The notes under the pieces: generated by a model
Databases searched by the model: none
What the model saw: only the letters and a program-made list of their open reading frames with translations
What the model was told of the DNA's origin: nothing
Position numbers and translations under genes: made by a program
Shown: positions 16,633 to 25,650 of the stretch, one piece after another
Position numbering within the stretch: the first letter of the stretch is position 1
Layout of the letters: the number at the start of each line of letters is the position of its first letter
Assembly (NCBI GenBank): GCA_944384855.1
Contig: CALWUY010000051.1
Coordinates: 1-43,610 of the forward strand
Source of the DNA: an uncultured Clostridia bacterium
Lineage (GTDB): Bacteria; Bacillota; Clostridia; Oscillospirales; Acutalibacteraceae
DNA: 43,610 nt
Direction of reading: 5' to 3'

Positions 16633-17531
16633 AAGTATTTTTAATACTGGTAAAAAGAAACATTAAATTGTTTTTTAAGGACAAAGGAATGTTTTTTACT
16701 TCTCTTGTGACACCCGGAATTCTGCTTATTCTGTATGCGACTTTTCTTGGAAAAATATACCGAGACAGTTTTTTGTCTTCTTTACCTGCTGAGTTCACTT
16801 TGTCAGATAAAATCATTGACGGGCTCGTAGGCGGTCAGCTGATGTCATCAATTCTTGCCGTATCCTGTGTTACCGTAGCTTTCTGTTCAAACTTCCTGAT
16901 GGTGCAGGATAAGGTCAACGGCACTATTAAGGATTTAAGAATGTCACCGGTCAAACAGTCAGAATTGTCTTTCAGCTATTACACAGCAACCTTCGTGTCT
17001 ACTCTTATAATTTGCCTTGCTGCTACAGCGATTTGTCTTATATATATTGCATTTGCGGGATGGTATTTATCGACAGCAGATGTAATTCTTTTACTGCTCG
17101 ATGTATTTTTGCTGGTTTTATTCGGAACGGCGCTGTCGTCTATCATTAATATGTTTTTATCAACCCAGGGTCAGCTGTCGGCTGTAGGCACTATCATAAG
17201 CGCGGGCTACGGTTTTATCTGCGGCGCATATATGCCGGTATATACCTTCAGTGAGGGACTCAGACGGATAATTATGTTTTTACCGGGTACATACGGTACC
17301 TCCCTTATCCGCAACCATTCAATCGGCGGTGTTTTGGAGGAGATACAGAGTCAAGGCGTAAACACTGAAATTATTAACAGTATAAAGGATTCGCTTGACT
17401 GCAATTTATACTTTTTTGAAAATAAAGTTGATATATCATCGATGTATGTGATTTTAACAGTTTGTATTGTGGTACTCATAATAGCGTATATTCTGGTCAA
17501 TTCTTTAAGAAATAGAGTACAAGAAGTATGA
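16629..17531 (+). CDS. ABC-2 type exporter permease
   Basis: 300 residues with about six predicted membrane spans: an N-terminal segment (FFTSLVTPGILLILYATFLG), a cluster of central spans including TLIICLAATAICLIYIAFAG and VILLLLDVFLLVLFGTALSS, and a last span near residues 275-295 (VILTVCIVVLIIAYIL). The large loop between the last two spans is the usual ABC-2 layout. It forms the membrane part for the ATPase encoded just upstream (4-bp overlap, RBS GGAGGT in the upstream coding end). Confidence 0.9.
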   Translation: MKVFLILVKRNIKLFFKDKGMFFTSLVTPGILLILYATFLGKIYRDSFLSSLPAEFTLSDKIIDGLVGGQLMSSILAVSCVTVAFCSNFLMVQDKVNGTIKDLRMSPVKQSELSFSYYTATFVSTLIICLAATAICLIYIAFAGWYLSTADVILLLLDVFLLVLFGTALSSIINMFLSTQGQLSAVGTIISAGYGFICGAYMPVYTFSEGLRRIIMFLPGTYGTSLIRNHSIGGVLEEIQSQGVNTEIINSIKDSLDCNLYFFENKVDISSMYVILTVCIVVLIIAYILVNSLRNRVQEV

Positions 17532-17608
17532 AGATAAAGGATTTGTTCGTGGATAATTGTTTTGTTGATTGTGCGGTATTCAATTATTAAAATAAACGGT
17601 GGTTATTT

Positions 17609-18838
17609 ATGATAAATGATGTAGTAATTATAGGCGGAGGCGCTTCGGGACTGTGCTGCGCGGTATACTTAAAGCAAAAGCGCCCGGAGATCTCTGTAAG
17701 GATACTTGAGGGGTCACAAAGAGTCGGAAAAAAGCTGTCGCTTACCGGAAACGGAAGATGCAATATAACAAACAGAAATATTCAATTGAGCAGCTTTCAC
17801 GGCGCTGATAAGACCTTTTGTGAGACTGCCCTCAGAAAGTATGATTTATCTTTTACCGAAAGTTTTTTCAGAAGTATAGGAGTACCTTTCGTATTTGAGG
17901 ATAATAAAGGATATCCGGCGTCTTTTCAGGCCGCTTCCGTGGTTGACTGTATGCGGTTCGCAGCAGAAGAATTGGGTGTAATTGTAAATCTTGAGACAAA
18001 AGTAACCGGCATACAGGTATCAAAAGGCAAATACAAGGTTATAGCATCAAATATGAATTTTTTAGCGGAAAATGTAGTGGTAGCCGCGGGATTGCTTTCC
18101 GGTGGCGACAGACTCGGCTGCGACGCAAGTATGCTTAACTTGTTAAAAAAATCCGGATTTAAAACAATTATGACAACTCCCGCTATTGTTCAGCTGAAAA
18201 CTGATAATACCGTTACGAAACAGCTTAAAGGCATTAAAGTAAACGCGGAAGTTACGCTTATGATATCGGGCAAACCGGAGAGACAGGAATACGGTGAAGT
18301 GCTGTTTTGCGATTACGGACTTTCCGGACCGCCGGTTTTGCAGATTTCCCGGGAAGTTTCAAGAACCGGCAAAAAATGCGCGGTACGGCTTGACTTGTTT
18401 CCGGATATTTCCTTTCAGGAAGTATGCGAGTTGATAGAAAAACGAAAAACAGATTTATATTACAGGAATTTTGATGAATTTTTTACCGGAATGATACATA
18501 AACGGATAGGGCAGGTTATTCTGAAATTATGCGGAATACCGCTTAACTGTAAGGTGAAAGATCTTGACGGCACAAGCGTAAAAAAGATTGCTGCAATGCT
18601 AAAAGAATTTGAGTTTGAAGTTACAGGAACTACCGGATTTTCAAACTCTCAGGTTACCGCAGGTGGTCTTGCGACCTGCGGGTTTGATAAAAATACAATG
18701 GAGAGTTTGGATAATAAGGGTTTGTACGCTGTTGGAGAAATACTTGATATAGACGGTGACTGCGGGGGATTTAATCTGCAGTGGGCATGGTCCAGCGCTT
18801 TTTGCGCGGCAGACAGTATTATAGGTGATCGTTTATGA
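17609..18838 (+). CDS. HI0933/BaiN-like FAD-dependent oxidoreductase
   Basis: 409 residues. N-terminal dinucleotide fold VVIIGGGASGLCCAVYL, the family motif GKKLSLTGNGRCNITN (about residues 43-58), VFEDNKGYPASFQA, and the C-terminal FAD-contacting GFSNSQVTAGGL and GDCGGFNLQWAWSSA. This is the YhiN/HI0933 family (often called aminoacetone oxidase family or BaiN-like); physiological reactions are mostly unsettled. Its stop overlaps the next flavoprotein's start (ATGA), so the two are translationally coupled. Confidence 0.9.
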   Translation: MINDVVIIGGGASGLCCAVYLKQKRPEISVRILEGSQRVGKKLSLTGNGRCNITNRNIQLSSFHGADKTFCETALRKYDLSFTESFFRSIGVPFVFEDNKGYPASFQAASVVDCMRFAAEELGVIVNLETKVTGIQVSKGKYKVIASNMNFLAENVVVAAGLLSGGDRLGCDASMLNLLKKSGFKTIMTTPAIVQLKTDNTVTKQLKGIKVNAEVTLMISGKPERQEYGEVLFCDYGLSGPPVLQISREVSRTGKKCAVRLDLFPDISFQEVCELIEKRKTDLYYRNFDEFFTGMIHKRIGQVILKLCGIPLNCKVKDLDGTSVKKIAAMLKEFEFEVTGTTGFSNSQVTAGGLATCGFDKNTMESLDNKGLYAVGEILDIDGDCGGFNLQWAWSSAFCAADSIIGDRL

Positions 18839-20409
18839 TTTTGCTTAGTGATGTGAACCTCAGTTTAGATACTGATTTCGGGAATTTAAGATCTATTGCC
18901 GCAAAAGAGCTTAAAACAGATATTTCAAATATTATCAGAGCCGGTTTATATAAAAAATCAGTAGATGCACGCAGAAAAAGCGATGTACATTTTTGTTGTT
19001 CTTTTTTGATTGAGACAAAAAATCAAGCGGAGATTTTAAAAAAATGTAAAAAGGCAAAGAAATATGTAAAATCTGAATATATCTGGCCTCAAAACGTATA
19101 TACCGTAAAACCGCCTCCGGTTGTGGCGGGGTTCGGGCCTGCAGGAATGTTTGCGGCATTAGTTTTAGCGAAAGCAGGACTTTGTCCGATTGTCATAGAG
19201 AGAGGTTCGGATGCCGATACCAGAGTAGGCGCAGTGAAAACGTTCATGAAAGGCGGCAAATTGAATACAGAGTCGAATGTGCAATTCGGGGAAGGCGGTG
19301 CCGGTACTTTTTCAGACGGAAAACTTAACACCGGAATAAAAAACATACGGTGCCGCGCCATACTGGAAACATTTGTTAAAAACGGAGCTCCCGAACAGAT
19401 TTTAACTGATTCAAAACCGCATATAGGTACTGAAATATTAGTTAAAGTGGTAAAGAATATCCGTCGGGAAATAATTTCTTTGGGAGGAAAGGTATTTTTT
19501 GACACAAAATTAGAAAAAATAAATATAAAGAACGGACGGTTAATTTCAATATGTGCAGGCGGTAATGAAGTCGAGTGCAATGAACTGATTTTAGCGATCG
19601 GACATTCTGCAAGAGACACCTTTAAAATGCTCCGAGATACAGAGATTGCAATGGTACAGAAACCGTTTGCGGTAGGAGTGCGAATAGAGCATTTGCAGTC
19701 TGATATAAACCGAGCATTGTACGGAGAATTTGCAGACAGCGGAAAGCTGGGTGCGGCCGATTATAAGCTTGCGGTTCATCTGAAAAACGGCAGGGGAGTA
19801 TACACCTTCTGTATGTGTCCGGGCGGCGAGGTAATAAATGCGTCAAGCGAGTATGCCGGTATTGCTGTTAACGGAATGAGTTACAGTACGCGCAGCGGTG
19901 ATAATGCCAACAGTGCGCTTTTAGTCGGTGTAAACACTTCGGATTTCGGCAGTGATGATATATTTGCCGGAGTTGAGTTTCAGAGGAAAATCGAAAAAGC
20001 TGCGTATGCGATTTCAGGCGGAAAGGTTCCGGTAACAACAGTAGGAAACTTTTTTTACGGTGATAAATTCGAAATTACTAAAGTGCGTCCGACAGTAAAG
20101 CCGGAATACAGTTTTGCGGATTTTAGCTGTATTTTTCCGGAGTTTATAATACAGAGTCTCAAAGAGGGAATAATAGAATTCAGTAAAAAAATCGATTGTT
20201 TTGCTGATAAATCCGCTGTTTTGACAGCACCTGAGACCAGAAGTTCCTCACCGATAAGAATTTTAAGAAATGAGTACGGTGCAAGTGCCGGAATTGGCGG
20301 TATATATCCATGCGGCGAAGGAGCCGGTTATGCGGGAGGAATAATGTCTGCGGCGGCAGACGGGATGACGGCGGCAGAAAATATTATAAACTTATACAGG
20401 AAGGCATAA
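18835..20409 (+). CDS. FAD-dependent dehydrogenase, COG2509 type
   Basis: 524 residues. A ~95-residue N-terminal domain (KKSVDARRKSDVHFCCSF) precedes the FAD fold PPVVAGFGPAGMFAALVLA, ERG, QFGEGGAGTFSDGKLNTG, LAIGHSARDTF, a central VKPFAVGVR-like segment, and a C-terminal GEGAGYAGGIMSAAADGM. This layout is standard for the broadly conserved, biochemically uncharacterised NAD(FAD)-utilising dehydrogenase family of Firmicutes. Linked to the preceding flavoprotein by a 4-bp overlap and followed after 3 bp by chrA-type genes. Confidence 0.9.
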   Translation: MILLSDVNLSLDTDFGNLRSIAAKELKTDISNIIRAGLYKKSVDARRKSDVHFCCSFLIETKNQAEILKKCKKAKKYVKSEYIWPQNVYTVKPPPVVAGFGPAGMFAALVLAKAGLCPIVIERGSDADTRVGAVKTFMKGGKLNTESNVQFGEGGAGTFSDGKLNTGIKNIRCRAILETFVKNGAPEQILTDSKPHIGTEILVKVVKNIRREIISLGGKVFFDTKLEKINIKNGRLISICAGGNEVECNELILAIGHSARDTFKMLRDTEIAMVQKPFAVGVRIEHLQSDINRALYGEFADSGKLGAADYKLAVHLKNGRGVYTFCMCPGGEVINASSEYAGIAVNGMSYSTRSGDNANSALLVGVNTSDFGSDDIFAGVEFQRKIEKAAYAISGGKVPVTTVGNFFYGDKFEITKVRPTVKPEYSFADFSCIFPEFIIQSLKEGIIEFSKKIDCFADKSAVLTAPETRSSSPIRILRNEYGASAGIGGIYPCGEGAGYAGGIMSAAADGMTAAENIINLYRKA

Positions 20410-20412
20410 TAA

Positions 20413-20988
20413 ATGAAAGAGCTATCTGTACTGTTTTTTACATTTTTCAAAATAGGACTGTTTACTTTCGGGGGCGGTTATGCAATGATTGCTCAGATAA
20501 GAGAAACCGTTATGGAAAATAAAAAATGGCTTACAGAGGAAGAATTACTTCAAATAATTGCAATTGCGGAATCTACGCCCGGACCCATTGCCATAAATAT
20601 GGCGACTTATATAGGTTATAAAAAAAAGGGAATACCCGGAAGTGTATCGGCTACTTTTGGGGTAGTACTGCCGTCATTTATGATAGTGTTTATAATATCT
20701 CTGTTTGCAGATAAGTTTTTAAATAATAAATATATCAGATATGCGTTTTCCGGAATAAACAGTGCTGTGGCTTTTATGATACTGAAAACGGGAATTTCTA
20801 TGTTCAAAAAGATGAAAAAAAATTTTATTACTGTTATAGGTTTCATTGCAGTACTCATATTAACGGTAATTATAGATATTTTTGCGGTTAATTTTTCATC
20901 CGTATATTTTATTATTTTGGGCGGAATTGTCGGAATAGCAGCTAATTGTATATACAACTATAAAGATAAGGAATCAGCATTAAAATGA
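20413..20988 (+). CDS. Chromate transporter half-protein A (CHR family)
   Basis: 191 residues, one CHR domain. KIGLFTFGGGYAMIAQIRE, the WLTEEELLQIIAIAESTPGPIAINMATYIGYKK signature (in parts) and GVVLPSFMIV are family hallmarks, followed by four to five membrane spans. Short ChrA proteins act as pairs, and the next gene encodes the partner. Such proteins export chromate or, in bacteria without chromate exposure, presumably another anion. RBS is AGGAAGG. Start lies 3 bp behind the flavoprotein gene. Confidence 0.9.
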   Translation: MKELSVLFFTFFKIGLFTFGGGYAMIAQIRETVMENKKWLTEEELLQIIAIAESTPGPIAINMATYIGYKKKGIPGSVSATFGVVLPSFMIVFIISLFADKFLNNKYIRYAFSGINSAVAFMILKTGISMFKKMKKNFITVIGFIAVLILTVIIDIFAVNFSSVYFIILGGIVGIAANCIYNYKDKESALK

Positions 20989-21557
20989 TATATTTTCAGC
21001 TGTTTTATGAATTTTTCAAAATAGGTCTGTTTACATTCGGCGGCGGCTATGCCATGATACCTATTGTAAAAGAAACCGTAACCGCACATTCATGGCTTAC
21101 GGAAAATTCATTTTATGATTTGCTGGGTATTTGTGAGTGCACACCGGGTCCTATCGCAATTAATATGGCAACTTTTATAGGTTCGCAGCAGGCGGGAATT
21201 TTAGGCAGTGCGGCCGCGACTGCAGGTGTGGTGCTTCCGTCATTTTTAATAATTCTTTTTGTTGCGATTATACTTAAAAATATTGCCGGCAACAAGTATT
21301 TCAAAGGTTTTATAAGCGGTGTTAAACCGGTAGTAACTGCTCTTATTATTTCAGCCGGATTAATTTTGCTGATAAAAAACTTTGAATTTATTTCCGGTGG
21401 GGGAATGAGTATTGATTTTGTTTCGGTACTCTGCTTTGCGGCTGTTGCAGTTATTTATTTTTTGACTGAGAAAAAGCTTGGTTTAAAATTATCGTCTGTG
21501 ATGCTGGTTTTAATTTCTTCGGTTTTCGGAATAGTATTTTCGGTAATTTTAAAGTAA
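20985..21557 (+). CDS. Chromate transporter half-protein B (CHR family)
   Basis: 190 residues, paralogous to the upstream half: KIGLFTFGGGYAMIPIVKE, LGICECTPGPIAINMATFIG and GVVLPSFLII. Overlaps the upstream gene by ATGA and is expected to form a heteromeric transporter with it in the cytoplasmic membrane. Its 3' end overlaps the convergent gene by 9 bp and no terminator separates them. Confidence 0.9.
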   Translation: MIYFQLFYEFFKIGLFTFGGGYAMIPIVKETVTAHSWLTENSFYDLLGICECTPGPIAINMATFIGSQQAGILGSAAATAGVVLPSFLIILFVAIILKNIAGNKYFKGFISGVKPVVTALIISAGLILLIKNFEFISGGGMSIDFVSVLCFAAVAVIYFLTEKKLGLKLSSVMLVLISSVFGIVFSVILK

Positions 21558-22100
21558 ATACAGGTTTATAGGCGAAAAGGGATCTGATATATCCCACTCA
21601 TTATTGTTATTATTTAACGGAAGTTTCGCGGTAGGCTGAGCATCGAATGCTATAAGAAAAGTGTTGGTTTTTCGCTCATAGAACATTTTTGCTCCTATTG
21701 AATTTACAATTATCTGATTCAATTTGTTTTCGGCTTTCGCTTTTATCGCAATATTTCCGTGAAGTTCATAAATTTTAATATTGTTTGATACAGAGACCAC
21801 ATTGAGCATAAGACACAGAAACAGCTTTTTATTGATTATATAATTGTTTTTGATATTTACTGTAAAATTCAGATGTATATTTTTTTCCAGCAGTTTTGAG
21901 TATACAGTAATTAATAGTTTAGAAACATACTGATTCACATCACACGGAAGTTTCTCATTGTATAAGAAAACAGATTCAAATTCAAATATTTTTTTAAGTT
22001 GAATTAAATGCTTTAATTCAAGACCTTCTGTAAGAATCGAGTTCTGCACATAATTTCTCAAAGCAGCCGCAAAATGCTCGTATTTATTCGGTAAAAACAT
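21549..22100 (-). CDS. Unknown protein, possibly a degenerate histidine-kinase-like ATPase
   Basis: 183 residues, not clearly assigned. The order of elements recalls a small sensor kinase: an N-terminal helix pair (HFAAALRNYVQNSILTEG), a central DVNQYVSKLLITVYSKLLEKNI segment as found before the HATPase domain, LFLCLMLNVVSVSNNIKIYEL where an N-box would be, and short terminal strands. But the N-box Asn pattern and a G-box are not convincing and no phospho-acceptor His is evident, so ATP binding is doubtful. ATG at 22100 (GGGTGAT upstream) is preferred to TTG at 22103. It faces away from gap and overlaps the convergent chrA by 9 bp. Confidence 0.6.
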   Translation of the reverse strand: MFLPNKYEHFAAALRNYVQNSILTEGLELKHLIQLKKIFEFESVFLYNEKLPCDVNQYVSKLLITVYSKLLEKNIHLNFTVNIKNNYIINKKLFLCLMLNVVSVSNNIKIYELHGNIAIKAKAENKLNQIIVNSIGAKMFYERKTNTFLIAFDAQPTAKLPLNNNNNEWDISDPFSPINLYLL

Positions 22101-22182
22101 CAATTAATCACCCTCAACATATGATAATATTATGCCAATTTATCTAAATTTTAAAAAACTTGTTAAAAATTAAACAAACTAC

Positions 22183-22211
22183 TTGAAAATTATCATCAAA
22201 TGGGGTAAAAT
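22183..22211 (+). promoter_or_regulatory. Promoter of gap
   Basis: TTGAAA (22183-22188), 17-bp spacer, TAAAAT (22206-22211), 32 bp before the ATG, with the strong RBS AGGAGG in between. Confidence 0.65.
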
Positions 22212-22242
22212 ATTATCAGTAAAAATTTAGGAGGTTTTTCCA

Positions 22243-23253
22243 ATGGTTAAAGTTGCTATTAATGGTTTCGGCCGTATCGGTCGTCTTGCATTCCGTCAGA
22301 TGTTCGGTGCGGAAGGTTATGAAATCGTTGCTATCAATGACCTGACAAGCCCTAAGATGCTTGCACATTTATTGAAGTACGATTCTGCACAGGGCAGATA
22401 TGCTCTTGCTGACACTGTTGTCGCAGGTGAGGACAGCATTACAGTTGACGGTAAAACTATTAAAATCTATGCGGAAAAGGACGCTAAGAATCTTCCCTGG
22501 GGAGAAATCGGCGTAGATGTAGTTCTTGAGTGTACCGGTTTCTATTGCTCTAAAGAAAAGTCTCAGGCACACATTGATGCAGGCGCTAAGAAGGTTGTAA
22601 TTTCTGCACCGGCAGGTTCCGACCTTAAAACTATCGTTTACAGCGTAAATGAGAAAACTCTTACAGCAGACGATAAAATTATATCTGCTGCTTCCTGCAC
22701 AACTAACTGTTTGGCTCCTATGGCTGATACTCTTAACAAGTATGCTCCTATTCAGAGCGGTATCATGACCACAGTTCATGCTTTCACCGGAGATCAGATG
22801 GTTCTTGACGGTCCTCACAGAAAGGGTGACCTTCGCCGTGCACGTGCGGCTGCCGTAAATATCGTTCCTAACAGCACAGGCGCAGCAAAGGCTATCGGAC
22901 TTGTAATTCCTGAGCTTAATGGAAAGCTTATCGGTTCTGCACAGCGTGTTCCGGTTCCGACCGGTTCTACAACTATTCTTGTTGCTGTTGTTAAGGGCAA
23001 GGATATAACCAAGGAAGGCATCAATGCCGCTATGAAAGCTGCCGCCAGCGCATCTTTCGGATACACCGAAGAAGAACTTGTTTCTTCTGATATCATCGGA
23101 ATCACTTACGGCTCGTTGTTTGATGCTACACAGACTATGGTTACCAAGATTGACGATGATACCTATCAGGTACAGGTTGTTTCATGGTATGATAATGAAA
23201 ACAGCTATACAAGCCAGATGGTACGTACAATTAAGTACTTTGCAGAAATCTAA
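22243..23253 (+). CDS. gap: Glyceraldehyde-3-phosphate dehydrogenase
   Basis: 336 residues, full length. NAD-binding [13 protein letters not shown] (residues 7-19), catalytic Cys in [12 protein letters not shown] (about residue 153), [23 protein letters not shown] (in parts), and [12 protein letters not shown]. It converts glyceraldehyde-3-P to 1,3-bisphosphoglycerate in glycolysis. RBS AGGAGG and codon use favour strong expression. Terminated about 65 bp downstream, after the left copy of a 39-bp repeat. Confidence 0.97.
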   Translation: MVKVAINGFGRIGRLAFRQMFGAEGYEIVAINDLTSPKMLAHLLKYDSAQGRYALADTVVAGEDSITVDGKTIKIYAEKDAKNLPWGEIGVDVVLECTGFYCSKEKSQAHIDAGAKKVVISAPAGSDLKTIVYSVNEKTLTADDKIISAASCTTNCLAPMADTLNKYAPIQSGIMTTVHAFTGDQMVLDGPHRKGDLRRARAAAVNIVPNSTGAAKAIGLVIPELNGKLIGSAQRVPVPTGSTTILVAVVKGKDITKEGINAAMKAAASASFGYTEEELVSSDIIGITYGSLFDATQTMVTKIDDDTYQVQVVSWYDNENSYTSQMVRTIKYFAEI

Positions 23254-23265
23254 TAATAAAATTTT

Positions 23266-23304
23266 AAGAGGGTTGACCTTTGGGCAACGCCAGATAAGGA
23301 AGTA
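23266..23304 (+). repeat. Left copy of a 39-bp imperfect inverted repeat
   Basis: Blocks aagagggttgacc, aacgcca and ataaggaagta in fixed order, matching the reverse complement of 24432-24470 at 31 of 39 positions; the 7-nt and 1-nt spacers between blocks differ. It starts 12 bp after the gap stop codon, between gap and its terminator. Confidence 0.85.
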
Positions 23305-23317
23305 TTTAATATAAGAT

Positions 23318-23354
23318 ACGGTGTAACTCAGTAAAATGGGTTACACCGTTTTCT
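23318..23354 (+). terminator. Terminator of gap
   Basis: Stem acggtgtaac / gttacaccgt (10 bp), 12-nt loop, followed by tttctt. The only strong terminator downstream of gap. Confidence 0.82.
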
Positions 23355-23486
23355 TATATTCGGAAAGTGTCAATACAATTTCCCTGCTTGTTACGGTATG
23401 AGACATCTTTGATGTATTGAACACAAGTCATTTTTGCTGTTCGGCACTTTTAAAAGCGGAATCCTGCAATATACTTTTGTAATTCA

Positions 23487-23535
23487 ACAAAAAAACCCTC
23501 CGTTTCCGGTACATTGTACCAAAGCGTAGGGATTC
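23487..23535 (-). terminator. Terminator of the methyltransferase gene
   Basis: Read on the minus strand: ccctacgctttggta and taccggaaacggaggg form a long stem with two small mismatches and a 5-nt loop, then seven T residues. It lies 33 bp past the methyltransferase stop. Confidence 0.82.
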
Positions 23536-23567
23536 TTTAGGATTGTATGCATGTGGTAAACAGGAAT

Positions 23568-24218
23568 TCACTTAATTGCTTTCAAGGTATATGTTGCACC
23601 CCAATTATTCAGTACTTCAACTGAGGAAAATCCTGCTGTGAACAATGCTTCCGTTTCGTGTTTTACTGTAAGTGGCGTGTCATAATGGTAAAATTCATTA
23701 CCTTTTATACCTTGCTCTGCTTTTATGGCAATTAAATTCTGATGGTGCATAAATTCTTCTTCATCGGATAAAGAAAAATAATCTGTCAATATAAAATATC
23801 CATTACCTTTTAATGACTTGTGCAGTTTAGCATACAAAGGGACTTTTTCTTCTTTTGTAAAATGGTGCAGACTTTCCACCGATACAGCAGCATCAAAGGC
23901 ACTCTCACCGAAAGGTGTATCAAAATACGAACCTAAAATCAATGTAATATTTTTATCTGCGAATTTATTTTTAAGCGCAGACAACATTCCTTGAGATAAA
24001 TCTATTCCCGTTACCCTTGCGGACGGATTTAATGAATAATATTCTTCTAACTCAAGACCTGTGCCACAACCCAAATCAAGTATTCGACAGTTTTCTTGAG
24101 GAGGCAAACACTTCGCCGTAAAAGGATAGAACTCATTTGCTGATTCAATATTTGTCAACATATGCATGTCATATCCATCCAGTCTATTCTCAAAGAAATC
24201 ACTCATTTTTTCAAGCAT
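23568..24218 (-). CDS. Class I SAM-dependent methyltransferase
   Basis: 216 residues. SAM-binding motif I ILDLGCGTGLELEEY (about residues 44-58), acidic motif II TGIDLS, and post-motifs AFDAAVSVESLHHFTKEEK and GYFILTDYFS. The length and HHF motif are those of small-molecule or ubiquinone-type methyltransferases; the substrate is unknown. RBS GGAGG lies 7 bp before the ATG. The gene, its terminator and a broken ORF lie inside a pair of 39-bp inverted repeats, suggesting it travels, or once travelled, as a small unit. Confidence 0.88.
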   Translation of the reverse strand: MLEKMSDFFENRLDGYDMHMLTNIESANEFYPFTAKCLPPQENCRILDLGCGTGLELEEYYSLNPSARVTGIDLSQGMLSALKNKFADKNITLILGSYFDTPFGESAFDAAVSVESLHHFTKEEKVPLYAKLHKSLKGNGYFILTDYFSLSDEEEFMHHQNLIAIKAEQGIKGNEFYHYDTPLTVKHETEALFTAGFSSVEVLNNWGATYTLKAIK

Positions 24219-24257
24219 ATCATTACCTCCTTCAAATCTAGATTTATCGTTCTGTTT

Positions 24258-24425
24258 TCAGCTTGCGTTATTAAGGGCATTATACTCATAAAGTATGGCA
24301 AAACCAAGAAGCAACTTGAAAACGTACCCTAATTCAAATTCTTTCAATGATGCATTCTGACTTCTAAAGTGTCTTTTAATTCTGCTTGCTTTTGCAACAT
24401 CCTTGAAGTTGTGTTTTATATGTTT
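24258..24425 (-). pseudogene. Broken ORF of 55 codons, unidentified
   Basis: An open frame between two stops with protein-like composition, starting KHIKHNFKDVAKASR and ending FKLLLGFAILYEYNALNNAS. It has no start codon or RBS and lies within the inverted-repeat segment, upstream of the methyltransferase. It looks like the C-terminal end of a larger lost protein, possibly a transposase, but I do not recognise the family. Confidence 0.35.
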
Positions 24426-24431
24426 TCAAAT

Positions 24432-24470
24432 TACTTCCTTATATGGCGTTAGTATTTGGTCAACCCTCTT
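24432..24470 (-). repeat. Right copy of the 39-bp imperfect inverted repeat
   Basis: Reverse-complement partner of 23266-23304 (tacttccttat, tggcgtt and ggtcaaccctctt blocks). It lies 26 bp after the stop of the convergent-side SDR gene. Outside flanks do not show a clear target-site duplication. Confidence 0.85.
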
Positions 24471-24495
24471 TTACTTTATATAAAATTATTGAAAA

Positions 24496-25230
24496 TCAAA
24501 CCACAAGACCGCCGTTTATACCCAAAACCTGCCCGGTAATATAATCCGCTTTATCGGAGGCAAGAAAATCAACAGCGGCGGCAATTTCATCGGCGCTTCC
24601 CATCCTGCCTAATGGAATAGTGCTGACAAAATCGGTTAATTCTTCAATTGTCAGATTGGAGTTCATATTAGTTTCTATAAGTCCGGGTGCGATAGCGTTA
24701 ACAGTTATGCCGCTTGGAGCCACTTCTTTAGCAAGAGCTTTAGTAAGCCCTATAACCCCGGCTTTAGCAGCAGAATAAGCGACTTCACACGAAGCTCCAA
24801 CCTGACCCCACATAGAAGAAATATTAATGATTTTTCCTGCTTGACGGCTTATCATAGATGGCAGAACTGCTTTACAGCAATTAAAAACGCCTTTCAGGTT
24901 GATGTCAATTATACGGTCGAAATCTATTTCATCAGTATCTGTTAAAAGCCCCTGAAAAGCTATACCGGCATTATTGACAAGAATGTCTAAAGTACCGAAT
25001 TTATAAAGTGTTTCCTTTACCATAAGATCAACTTCAAGTTTATTAGAGACATTTGCTTTTTGTGTGATAACAGAATAGCCGTTTGCTGTCAACGATTTGC
25101 AGAGCAGGGAAGCGGATTCATAAGACTGGTTATAGTTAATAACCACATTATAGCCTTTTTGAGCAAACATGATTGCAGTAGCCGCACCGATGCCTTTCGA
25201 AGAACCTGTAACAATAACTGTTTTACTCAT
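24496..25230 (-). CDS. FabG-like short-chain dehydrogenase (3-oxoacyl-ACP reductase type)
   Basis: 244 residues. Rossmann motif TGSSKGIGAA (about residues 8-17), NNAG, catalytic Ser in INISSMWGQ, YSAAK as Tyr/Lys pair, and the C-terminal GINGGLVV, typical of FabG-like reductases. It may be the fatty-acid reductase, but single FabG-like genes outside a fab cluster in Firmicutes also include the EF-P 5-aminopentanone reductase (YmfI), and no fab genes are nearby. RBS AGGAGG; a promoter candidate on the minus strand has TTGATT, 16 bp, TATAAT close to 25275. Confidence 0.85.
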   Translation of the reverse strand: MSKTVIVTGSSKGIGAATAIMFAQKGYNVVINYNQSYESASLLCKSLTANGYSVITQKANVSNKLEVDLMVKETLYKFGTLDILVNNAGIAFQGLLTDTDEIDFDRIIDINLKGVFNCCKAVLPSMISRQAGKIINISSMWGQVGASCEVAYSAAKAGVIGLTKALAKEVAPSGITVNAIAPGLIETNMNSNLTIEELTDFVSTIPLGRMGSADEIAAAVDFLASDKADYITGQVLGINGGLVV

Positions 25231-25394
25231 TTTAACCTCCTGGATTTTAAAAACTTTTACTACATTATATCATAGTCAAAAAAAAAATCAAATATATTTT
25301 ACAACAAATTGGGTTCACATAAAACCGGAACAGCAAATATTGTATAGTTAACATAAACAGTTAACATAATATCAAATGGTTACAAAAATGACAT

Positions 25395-25456
25395 TTGACA
25401 TAATACTTTAAATGTTGTATAACTATATTACACGCGGATTTGATGCGTGTTTTTAA
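25395..25456 (+). promoter_or_regulatory. Consensus promoter running directly into a hairpin and T-tract
   Basis: TTGACA (25395-25400), 17-bp spacer, TATAAC (25418-25423). The expected transcription start is close to 25430, the first base of a 6-bp hairpin (acacgc / gcgtgt, 9-nt loop) followed by TTTTT. The rest of the 420-bp gap between the SDR gene and the SpoIIM-like gene is AT-rich with two direct agttaacat copies near 25346-25366 and no ORF. Confidence 0.5.
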
Positions 25457-25650
25457 AATTTTTTATTTTTTGTATTCTATATATTTTTGTTTGAATTTTT
25501 TGTTCGAGTTTACATAATTTTGAATTTTTTCTATATTTTGTATTTAAAATATATTCACATATACAAAATCTTGTTTTAAGTTTTTCAAACAAAATTTAGC
25601 ATATCTTGTCCGATATTTGCATATTATTTTCTCAGAGTAGGAGTGATAAA

